A model generated the notes under the pieces. The model searched no databases. It was not told the DNA's origin and saw only the letters and a list, made by a program, of their open reading frames with translations. A program made the translations under genes and the position numbers. From Cruorifilaria tuberocauda (taxonomy: Eukaryota; Nematoda; Chromadorea; Rhabditida; Onchocercidae), in NCBI GenBank assembly GCA_013365365.1, contig JABVXU010000014.1, forward strand, positions 186,001 through 250,000: a stretch of DNA of 64,000 nt, given 5' to 3'. Positions within the stretch are counted from its first letter, which is position 1; each line of letters begins with the position of its first letter. This document shows positions 52,878-64,000 of the stretch, piece after piece.

Positions 52878-53047
52878 CCTGAAATTATACCTCCACCCAC
52901 GTAAGCCACCAATAAAACCGCGACAATACAAAACGATACGATAAATGTATGTTATTTAACAGCTCGTGATCGATCATTCGGTAACTCTATGCAACTTCTT
53001 TTCCCAATCGGTGTTGTTCTCTGGGATAATTGTCCAGCATCGTTCAT
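52874..53047 (-). other. Open frame with membrane-helix-like segment, broken by one TAA
   Basis: An ATG at 53047 opens 31 codons (starting MNDAGQLSQRTTPIGKRSC) ending in TAA at 52954-52952. In the same frame the next 24 codons are open and strongly hydrophobic (TFIVSFCIVAVLLVAYVGGG), ending in a TGA that overlaps the did-2 start codon. Codon balance in both halves looks coding. It may be a small membrane protein with a nonsense mutation or an assembly error, stop-codon readthrough, only a 31-residue upstream ORF, or chance. I do not recognise it. Confidence 0.35.
52878..52881 (-). other. Probable spliced-leader trans-splice acceptor of did-2
   Basis: On the minus strand AATTTCAG is followed by G and then the did-2 ATG. 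If it is used, the first exon after the leader is only GATGA (five bases) before the GTAAGT donor. Function inferred from consensus and position. Confidence 0.6.
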
Positions 53048-56000
53048 TTTGCACTACAATTAAATAAGTAAACAAGTAATGAATCAATCGGTTACATGGA
53101 TGAATAAATAGAAATAAATTAGAAACATATGTGAACATGAAAATATAAACAATGTAAATAAATAATATACACAGGGGAAGAAGCTATATATATATCTATA
53201 CTAACAAATATATACGTATTTATGTATATAATTATCGATTTTGTGTTTTAATTAGCTTTATCGGTATTTTTAAACGATTTGAAGTCAGTGATAAATGATA
53301 ATGTATCACTGAATAACATCACTGCGCAGTAATGAACCTGCTTGAAAATCTTCCATTCTTCTTTTTCAAATTTTCAAAATTTTCTTGTCCTTTCCGGTTT
53401 TCTTTTATTTTTTTTTCTTCTTTATCATCATTTTTATCTCTTTTCTTTCTATGAGCGAAAACTTCATCACTTCCTTTAATGATTATTTCGCTACGATTAC
53501 ATTTCTCCTCCGATAAATTGTTTAGGTATAGCGATTTTATTGATTTAAAAGTTAATTCAATTTAATAAGGCATTTCGAATGAATCGAAGATGAATAAAAA
53601 TGATTGGAAATGGGGAAAAAAGTGAGAAATATTCTGTTTTAAAATAGAAAAACAGGAAAGAGCAGTTGAAAAAGGCAATACATGCAGTACTTTTTCCAAA
53701 TGGAAAAGGAAAGAAATGCCATCGATGCTTTCTTCAACGAACTGATCGAAAGGCAAGAACGCTTCTTCTCTCATTCCATGCTTTTATCTATCACTAATCA
53801 AACGTTTTTCTGATCAAAAGGAATCAACAGCAATTTACTGTATGTTTCAGACATGATACATTCATACCTGATTAACAGTACTATTCCTGTCCATGTGACA
53901 GTTCCTTTTTCGTTTAAATCGTCACCAATTCCATTCCCGTCAAGGTCAGTCTGTCTCTCTCCCTAATTCATTTATCATTGTAATCAGTTATAAATACGAA
54001 TTATAATTAGCTCAATTTCTTCATGAAGGAAATACCAAAACAGTAATATTGACATCATTGATAATTAATAATGATAGTTAATAATAATAATAATAAAATA
54101 GTGAAAACAGTAACGATTTTAATACTTACAATTCAGATTACTATCATTTAATACAATAAGTAATCAGTGTAATATTCATTTCGTTTATATTTGACTATAT
54201 ACTATGGCAATCATATCGAAATTTAGTATTTGTTTATCTTTATTTGTCATCGTTATCACGTACGCGACGTAATTATGTACAAAAGCATATCCTTCTTTTA
54301 ATTGGGCAATGTTGAGATATTGTATAGTGCATATACTTTTTAACAAAGTAAGTGTTGCAATCCATTCTTTACTTTGCTAAAGGACGTAATGATACAGTAA
54401 TAGAATGATATATTCGATATGTAAATTTGATGATATCTTAACAAAGGGAACATTTTGCTCTTCAAATATATTTCATTCCATTTTTGTTGACTAATAAAAT
54501 GAGACTTGCGGATTTCTATGCATATCGATTGCTTGTTTATTTATTTAATTCATTTCTTGTTTATTGAATGATTGTAATATGGGGAATTTATTAGTGATAA
54601 TTATCAGGACGTTTCTGATAACAGACCAAGCTTCATTTGTGGTACTTTTCTTTATTCCTCCTTCTGCTCTTCAAATATCTCCCTTTAAACAATTCTACTT
54701 AACCTGTTTTTTGCTTAAATTAATCTGAATCATAGATCAGTTTATCGACATGTTCTATAAATCCCTTTTGCGTTCAGTTAATAATTCCTTATGCAGACTG
54801 TGTTATTAACTGAGCATATATGAAGAGGCGCTAAGGTCAGTTGATGCTAAGGTCAGTTGATATGTTGTGGATACAGGAAGTGCTAAGATGGACTTGAGAT
54901 ATGGAATGAAGCACGATTGGCATATATGCGATGACCAAAGGTCAGTTTGGCACCTCCTTAAAAATTGAAGGTCAGTTGTGGAGAGGGATGATCAAATGTT
55001 CTGTTGGTTTCATGTGCTGCAATTTTTCTTTGCTCTTATTTTGCTGCATTTGACCTTCTGAATCAGTTGCAATTTTTTTTCTGTCCATATTTTTAGAAAA
55101 GTTAAACTATTTTTAAATTACTCTCAAAGTAATCTCCCTTTAATTTCTTGTCCATTTTTGAATTTCAAGTAATATTAGTCAAAAATTCTACTGTTTTTTA
55201 TGAAATAAATTATAACTGGAAATGCGATCAGTGATGCGCATGTGTTGGCTACGTGTAATAATCGTAATGTTCATTTAACTTAATATTAATGATAGAGCAA
55301 GTTAAATTTAAGTTTGATGAAATTAAAATCATATATACTTTACTTGATTTCAATCTAAAAGAATTTAGGAGATTGGAAATTGATTTGAAATTTATTGAGA
55401 CCAATTATATCATGCTTGACCTTGATTTTAAACTGGAAAAAAGTATCGAATTCGATCAATAATTCCTTTGCTATGTGTAAAAAGGAGCGCGAAGGTCGTT
55501 TTCATATCCAATCGCAAGTGAAGGTCATCATTAATGTAACATCCTGTTGACCTCCTATGCTATGATATCATTAGTTCTGCTTTTGCTCCTATTTACTTAT
55601 CCTTCCAGCAACTTAGACAGTTGAGCGAAAAATAGCGAAACACAGATTTCAGGATTGTCTTCCAGATGAAGGATATAAAGAACTTTATTAATTTCAATTC
55701 AGGAAAAGTCTAAAGTTTGCAAACTGATCGGAAAAATAGTTTTCACTTCGCTTAATTCTTTCGCTATTTCTAACTTCAGATACTTTATTTATAATTTTTC
55801 GTCTCTGTTTTCCTCATTTCATTGATTTTTTTTCGTTGCAGCCACTACTGCTTGTTATTATTATGATTTTCTGCAGTTTTAAACTGAAAAGAGAATTTGA
55901 ATTTAATCAATGATTTGCAAAAGATTTATCGTCGCTGTAGTTTAGCAGAAGTGGTGAGAGAGGAAGAGAAGTATTGCATAACGTTCTTTTCAACATTTCC

Positions 56001-56455
56001 GCATTGTTCCCGCTCTTTTATTTTAGCTTTTTCATTACTCCGCGATATCTCAGGATGAAATCAAGTGATCAGGATTCAGGATTTCCTGATCGATGTCTTC
56101 CATTTCTCTATATTCACCGAGAGATTACAATTCTTTTTCGATATTTTTTTTTATTTGAAAACATTTTCTGTTCCACAATAGCTGTTTTAATCTTTTCCTC
56201 AATTTCACATCATATTAGATATATCATTTTAATTTTTTTCGTATAATGAAGAATCAAATTCGCGCAATTATTTCGTGTAAATCACATGAAAAACGTATGT
56301 TTGATGTAATCGCCTCAATTGAAATGTTCAAAATGTATGTCAGGCTTTTCTTCTTCTATTTCATTTAATCAGTTCACATTAAGGTGGGATTTTGTTACAT
56401 TCTGGACGAAATTCTAGTACCAGATAGTTAATTCAGAATTTGATCACTTGGAAGG
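53048..56455. other. Intergenic, with AAGGTCA cluster
   Basis: No gene recognised. It holds TA-rich repeats near 53185-53215, TAA repeats near 54083-54095, and a group of nuclear-receptor-type AAGGTCA words from 53940 to 55553 listed separately. A TTCAG at 56432-56436 may be the spliced-leader acceptor of the ZIP gene. Confidence 0.5.
53940..55553. promoter_or_regulatory. Cluster of AAGGTCA nuclear-receptor half-sites
   Basis: AAGGTCA or its complement occurs at 53942, 54833, 54849, 54938, 54968, 55051 (reverse), 55417 (reverse) and 55521, with AGGTCA at 55548 (reverse). The copies at 53940-53948 and 55415-55425 are extended to TCAAGGTCA, the monomer site of SF-1/NHR-25-type receptors. The first two of the dense group lie in a 16-bp direct duplication, 54830-54845 and 54846-54861. 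Binding is inferred from consensus only. Confidence 0.5.
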
Positions 56456-59419
56456 ATGATTCGGAATTGGAGTACTATACCGCAAGCGTTTGTTGCTTCA
56501 TTGTTTACATGGGGCGTTACCGCCCTTGGTGCTGCCGTTGTGTTTTTTATACCTCCGTCGAATAAGAAATTACTTGGTTAGTGTAAAATAAAATTTCAAC
56601 TTACAAATAATTCAAATGAAGAGAAACTAGTTTCAAAGCATTAAGCGATTTTTTTTCCCTCAGTTTGCAAATTCTATTTTTCTGCAGTATAATGTAAAAT
56701 TCAAATAATTGGGATAATTATACAGTAATTTGAATGTATGAAATTTAGTTAATCGATTTGAAATGAGTAAAACAGGAGTTATAATCCGGTAAGGATTGGA
56801 ATTTGAAGTTAAAAGAAATGAAAGTAAAGTGACTTAATTAAGCATGCAAAGTTAAATTACTTACTCTTAATAGTAAATTAAATAAAGCTAGTAAATCGAA
56901 TGAGTAATTATGATTCACCAAAAACTCAGATTGATATCTGGTCAAATCAATAAAATGTTAAATTATTTTTCACATTCATTCAATAAAATAGCAATTCGGA
57001 TCGAAGCTTCTTTCCATTTTGCAGATATAAGTTTGGGTTTTGCTGCTGGAATTATGACAGCGGCATCGTTTTGGAGTCTTTTAGCACCGGCAATCGAATT
57101 AGCAGAATCAGATATGGGTTCTTTCGCGTTTCTTCCGGTCGCAATCGGTTTCGCCGCGGGTTCCGCTTTCGTATATGCTGCTGATCGAATAATGCCAAGG
57201 TAAGGCAGTAGTCTGATGTTCGATAGGATAATTCTATCAACAAAAACTTCGTTTCACTACCTTTTAATGATTGTTCTTTTTTGGAAATATGTTGAGAGAT
57301 ACTTTGTAGGTGTTTCTTTTTACGGTCATACTATATAAGCGTTTTTTTTTTAATTTCAAATCATTAAAGATTTTAGAGTTCCTCAAATTCGAAAACTTTA
57401 CATCTTTTTTCGTGACTGCTTTCTTAAATAACTAGTGGCGATGAACATTTTAAAAAGTTTTTGTGAAATAGGACTTCAAATTCATGGAAAAAAAGTTGTT
57501 ATTTCTTGATTCCATTTTAGTTGTGTGTTTTCGGATATCTCAGTGGTGGATCTATTAAAGGAAGACGTCACTGCAGTAAATTCTAAAGTAGTTAAACCAT
57601 TGGATGTAATTGTTGGAGAGAGCATATCGATGGTGAAAATTAAGGAATCAAACGATAATATTGCACGGTATGGATCTGCTCCTGCAAAAACAGTCGGTCA
57701 AATAATTCGTCGGCGAACTACCAGCAATAGGTGTGGGCATCCATTGACTCTCATAGTGGAGTTGGCCCTGTCTGAAATTTACTTACACAACTTTTTCTCT
57801 GATAACACCAAAATCCTTTCCTTACTTCAAGAAAAATTGGAATAATTATACAAAAGTTGAACTCTTTTATTCCTTTTTCCTTGAAATGGACTGCAGAATA
57901 GTTTTATTTTTTTCGCCTTGGTGCACAAAGTTATTTCCGAATATTTTCTTCTTGCTATCTAAATCTTTAGTTACCATACATTTCCATATTTAATTTAATC
58001 TAAAATTGGTAGAAAAAGAAACTTTTTCAAGTTTCAAAATCTGAGGTTTGCTGGAAAAACCTATAGTGTGATTGATCTTATGTCAGGAATTGATAAAATA
58101 CGCTTTTTAATTTATGTAATAGTTCCAAAAGTAGAATAACGCAGTTGTTTGTTTAGAATCCACGGGATGGATGATTCGACAGCGAGTTTTAACAATACGG
58201 ACGGAAATACCTCAAATACAACAGCAACAGCAGTGGTAGTGGAGGAAAACGACAATCGAGCAGTTGACAAAGAACAAGCTCTTATTGAATCTATTTCATG
58301 GCGACGCATACTTTTGTTAATTATTGCCGTTACGGTACATAATATTCCGGAAGGTTTAGCTGTTGGTGTTGCATTTGGTATGTTTTGGGTTTAAAATTCT
58401 TCATACTCAATTACGAAAATTAAATTTATTGCCAATTGGGCATGAAGAATGACCAGAGCAATAGTTTTCAACTAATTTAAAAAATTAAAAATTAATTTTC
58501 AAATTAAAGTAAAATTAATTTTCAAGTTTATTGTAGGCTCCATAGGGAAAACTGCTAAGGCGACGTTCGAATCCGCTTTTGCTTTGGCATTTGGTATTGG
58601 TTTACAAAACTTTCCAGAAGGATTAGCAGTTTCACTTCCGCTTGCTGCTTTCGGTCATAGTAAAGCAAAATCTTTCTTTTACGGACAGTTATCAGGTAGT
58701 TATACCGATTTTTCTTTGTCTTTAGTAGTCTTTGTCTACGTTTCGTTTCCCGTTTTCAAGCTACATATTAACTTATGATACGAAGTAATGGTTCTGATAA
58801 TTTGTTATCGTAAACACTTCATTTTTTTCCGGATCAGCAAATTAATGACTTGACAGAGATGGATGTAAGGGACGATTTTATAGCGAAGATTTTGGGTTGC
58901 TTTGAGTGAACATTGTTGTATATACGTACTGTCATAATGAGATTGCGGCTAATAGTTCTAGATAACAATTTTTTTTAATTTATTTTTTCAATCTCTGATA
59001 TTTTTTTGATAATACTAAATATTTATTTTTTCATTTTTTTCAAAAATTTCGTCGAGTTTTCTGTGAAAGGAAGAGATTTTTCTCTAATATTAGATCATAC
59101 TTATTATGTATAAATAATTTATTCCAATTATGCATGGGTATGAGTGCTCTTTTTAGTGCAGTTTTCTTTAGCTAAGAACTTCTGAACTCCTTTTTTAGGT
59201 ATGGTAGAACCACTGGGAGCACTGGTTGGTTCAGCGGCCGTGATCTTAATGGAACCTGTTTTACCGTATGCCTTAAGTTTCGCTGCAGGTGCAATGATTT
59301 ATGTTGTTTTGGATGATATTATACCGGAAGCACAGCGAAATGGTAATGGTCGATTAGCGTCTATAAGTTCAGTTATTGGTTTCTTAATTATGATGGCATT
59401 AGATGTTGGTTTGGGCTGA
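56456..59419 (+). CDS. zipt-11: ZIP11-family zinc transporter (SLC39A11 homologue)
   Basis: A ZIP-family metal importer of the ZIP11/GufA subfamily, moving zinc into the cytoplasm across Golgi, plasma or other membranes. Six exons join in phase: 56456-56576, 57025-57199, 57521-57730, 58157-58377, 58537-58695, 59199-59419, giving 368 residues (human ZIP11 about 342). Hydrophobic segments: residues 10-32 ([20 protein letters not shown]), [37 protein letters not shown], then a loop of about 110 residues in exons 3-4 that is polar and Thr/Asn-rich, then [20 protein letters not shown] with the metal motif HNx[20 protein letters not shown] with the paired Nx[15 protein letters not shown] and the C-terminal [12 protein letters not shown]. 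The cytoplasmic loop contains few His, unlike many ZIPs. Confidence 0.94.
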
Positions 59420-62400
59420 TTATAACGATTTCGAACTCTTCAGTTAAATTTGATTATGTTTGACTTGTTAATTTTATCAAATTTCGATCATTTGTTCTTA
59501 TACATCTTACTTTTGAATTGCAACTTAGTTTTATCACTTTCATGGACACTATAAGTGTAACTTTTTCGTGCTCATTTTGTTAACGACCATTAACGACCAG
59601 TAGGTTAGGATCAATGAGAATACTGTAATCGATAATGTTGTAGATCTTAGAGAAATAAGCTAAAAAGAATATTCAAATAATATTAAGTGATAAAGTAAAG
59701 TTGGTTAGAAATTATGATTTCGGAGGTGATTTAGTCTACGTTTTAAAAGATGATATTTAATCATTTTAAACAGATAATACATTTAAGTTTTGCGACAAGA
59801 GATTTACTTTAATGGTGTAAAAACTTCCAAGGTCAGAGTCTCAGGAAAAATTGGTAGTATTCAGTAATGGTTCGTTACATATTGCTTCTTGTTTTTACCT
59901 GTTAAATTTCAATGGTTTTCTGCAACGTGCAATGTATGTCTTCTAATAATTATTTTTTGTCTTTATGAAGTGCAGTTTTGGTCACTGCTCATTGCCTTTC
60001 TGATATTTCTTGATGGTAGCTTTCATCAGTATTTTTGAATTGCTGAAATTGTTTCACTATCTAGGTCTTCATTATTTTGATTTTTGGTTTCTGTTGTGAT
60101 TCTCAGTCACCTAGAAAACGTACGACAATGATTTGTTAAATAATTGCTGGTACATAGTAGATTGCATTACTTATGCATCTGTAAGAATTTGATATTGTTC
60201 TTTCATTCCAGAAAATGATTCGATCAGTCATACGATAATTCACTTATCATAAGCTCATAAGACACATAGATTATTCATAATTGTTCAGTTGTTTATTGGA
60301 GTAATAACCATTGTGGTCCTTCTAATTTTTTAAACATTCCAAAGTTTCAAAATGTTACATTCACATTCGTTGTCAATGTATATCAGTCTTATTTATTCAC
60401 TGTTTGTAATGAATATGCAAACTGTATAATAACGAATTTAAAGTATAAGATTATTTTGAAATCAGTATCACCGAATTCAAACATTCATTGTTTATTATTT
60501 TTCTTTAACATTTCTAAATATTCAGTTCAAGATATTCTGGAGAAAAGCATTTATAGATTGTAGCGATTGCCAATTTCGGTGTAAGAATGAATGTTGATGA
60601 AAATAAAGAAAATGGTAGTGCTGTTATTCCACTGCTGTTTTTAGTATCCTAGAAAAATACTTAGAAAATTAGAAAGAGATCATAAGAGCCTAAAAATTTA
60701 TCCAACTTCAGAGATTATCGGTCGAGCACTTTTTGAGCTTTCACTAGTCTATAAGTTCAAACATGATTTTGCACTTCGCCATGTTCGCTTAGACTTCATT
60801 TTTACTTAAAAGTTTCGTTTTTTTATTTGTATTCAAATAATATTAAGTTATCTAGCAGAAGGACCACAGTTAATTTAATATTAATTGAACTTGTGGGAAC
60901 TGAAGTCTCATATCTCACTTTTCTTCTGGAAAGCATTCCAAATTCATAATTTTTTCCATTGTTATAATTTCTAAGTTGATGATTTCGCATGCAAGAAATA
61001 TTGCGTACATTTTGGTTATAATATTTATAAAATTTATAACATTCGTAAAATAAAAAATTAGCGTTTACGCAGAATGTCATTGTAGGGATAATTTATTCCG
61101 AAATTAATCACGATTTGATTATTAAACTACCCTATTTCCGTCGAATAATACTTTACGCTGAACTCTTCATTCGTCTAAATTATCGCTGTTATCGATAAGC
61201 ATCCCGAAGTTAAATCGAACTTTATGATGAGGCAGACGATACCTCCGCATAGCTTGTATCGAGGAAATTTGCTTTCTTTAACGGAATATTTTAAGTAATA
61301 GATGGGATTACTGATTAAATTAAATTTATTTAAACCAATATCAATTCTTATCAGGATTCATTCTCTGTGGTAATTTATTAAAATTTCAACTTGATGGAAT
61401 TTGAATCACGCAGTATTTCAAACTGGCTACATTACACATTCGAAATGAACAAAACTCAACTGCTCTATAAGACAAATGTTGTTAAAGTCACGAGTCAAAG
61501 TTTTTCTAACATAATTTATGTCATCGGTCACCTGTACGACCCAATAAATAGTTAAAGATCATGAACACTAAGGATAGCAGCAGGATCGTTCGTTCTTTAT
61601 GGATATAGAAATAATAGTTTTTTTCAACTGATTGTGTATACGTTGTATTAGCAATAATAAAAACTGTATTCAAGGCAATAGAAGGCAACCTTCCAGTACT
61701 TCCTACATTCGGTGAATCTACTAACATTAACTGGTTACATTTGTTTTATTATTGTTGATCTTAGATATTAACGATTTACTACATCCATTCATCATATACA
61801 TACGAAACACTATGATTTTTCTATCCAAGTCAGTAAAGGCTTCAGAATTTTTCCATATACAAAATCATTCGAGATCTTTCTTTTCAATGACATTTTCAAG
61901 AAAGTCGACTATCCAGAGAAAGTATCAAGCAAAAACTTGGAATGTATTTACTTATTTTTTGTCTTCATCTTCAGAGGATGAAAAGTAAAATGGATCTTAC
62001 AGAATGGGGAATACTTTTTCCATTAAAAAGAAAAACTTCAATAACGATTTATAAGATAATTGCATTTCAGTTGTTCTACCAATGTTTCATATGGTCGGGG
62101 CAACAAAATTAGTAAACAATTGATTTGAAAAACTAATTGCGGTGTTAAAATTTCAACTGAACTTTACGAGAAAACTTCTAGATCTCTCTTATTTATTAAG
62201 TAAAAAAGGAGAAATGAGGGTCCCTCTTTCTATAAATATTAAAACAAAAATTATTTATTGAAACAATAAATATAGAATCAGAACTGAATTCGAACAGATT
62301 TATGTGAAATGCTTAAACTGAATGAATATGTCAACTGCTGAAATTGTTTCCTCTCAAGCACCAAAATATGATGAAAAATAGTTGACAAAGGTAAATACAT

Positions 62401-62601
62401 CAACAACTCGTAACAATAAAACTTTATACTTAGGTGAAGACACAAAAAGATTGCCAATAGTGAGAGGGTTATTCTGTTATCATGATAAACACGAGAACTT
62501 TCCTTCAATTTAAACAAAAAATAATTAAACATATATATGTTTGGTAATTTCATGATAGTTCATACATGTATCCTAAATGCGCGCGACCCGTTTTTGGTCT
62601 T
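59420..62601. other. Intergenic between two convergent 3' ends
   Basis: Lies between the stops of zipt-11 (+) and let-70 (-). No supported gene. A 68-codon frame at 61521-61727 (-) contains a hydrophobic run and a possible GTGACC donor but has no partner exon. Confidence 0.5.
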
Positions 62602-63850
<1,249 letters not shown>

Positions 63851-63865
63851 TTAAGCAATATGCTC

Positions 63866-63870
63866 ACTGA
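63866..63870 (-). other. Probable spliced-leader acceptor of let-70
   Basis: On the minus strand TTACATTTCAG ends at 63867, with 22 bases of leader-to-ATG sequence before the start codon at 63844. The T/A-rich run ending in TTTCAG is the nematode trans-splice consensus. It could also be the 3' end of an intron in the 5' untranslated region. Confidence 0.5.
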
Positions 63871-64000
63871 AATGTAAAATGTTACCAACCAATTTTAAGA
63901 TTTTTTAGCAAAAAATTTACGATGAGCAAAAAGTAATTGCAACAGAAGAATAAATTGAGATGAGGAAGATTAGCTCACTACTTCTTAAAACCTACTTTCA

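Noticed and set aside
53562..53774. 70-codon minus frame
   Set aside because: Ordinary open frame in intergenic DNA, Phe-rich, with no splice sites in phase.
61521..61727. 68-codon minus frame with a hydrophobic segment
   Set aside because: No partner exon or family match; kept only as a remark in the intergenic entry.
62278..62553. 91-codon minus frame
   Set aside because: Starts about 50 bases beyond the let-70 stop codon on the same strand, so it is probably 3' untranslated sequence.

Overview
The window looks like nuclear DNA from a parasitic, probably spirurid or filarial, nematode. The evidence is an AT-rich base composition, many small exons bounded by GT donors and the nematode-type acceptor TTTTAG or TTTCAG, acceptor-like sites directly upstream of start codons as expected for spliced-leader trans-splicing, and proteins that resemble Caenorhabditis orthologues. 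The species assignment is inference. No bacterial operons, CRISPR arrays or intact transposons were seen. All exon models were built by eye from reading frame, splice sites and phase, and need transcript confirmation.

Layout. At 757-1274 (-) lie two exons of a partial S/T/Q-rich gene that runs off the left edge. Weak coding signals lie at 4185-5038 (-). rpf-2 (ribosome biogenesis, Brix domain) is at 5935-8325 (+), convergent with dnc-6 (dynactin p27) at 9161-10658 (-). An unrecognised four-exon gene is at 11960-13183 (-). From 13.2 to 25.4 kb there is a gene-poor, repeat-bearing stretch, followed by a tamalin/CYTIP-like PDZ scaffold gene at 25432-28000 (+). The aryl hydrocarbon receptor orthologue ahr-1 occupies about 30.3-44.3 kb (-), with a tRNA-Gly(GCC) nested in one of its introns. 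A possible 47-codon small gene follows at 45590-45809 (-), and an unrecognised 229-residue coiled-coil protein gene at 47120-50204 (+). That gene is convergent with did-2/CHMP1 (ESCRT-III) at 51028-52877 (-). The zinc transporter zipt-11/ZIP11 is at 56456-59419 (+), and the ubiquitin-conjugating enzyme let-70/UBC-2 at 62602-63844 (-).

The genes are mainly unrelated housekeeping functions (ribosome assembly, dynein transport, endosomal sorting, zinc transport, ubiquitination) placed around one large regulatory gene, ahr-1. The most unusual points are: a very small first coding exon in did-2 overlapped by a second frame that encodes a membrane-helix-like peptide but is broken by a TAA; a cluster of AAGGTCA nuclear-receptor half-sites at 53.9-55.6 kb; a long imperfect hairpin at 24.64-24.76 kb; and the small ORF upstream of ahr-1.
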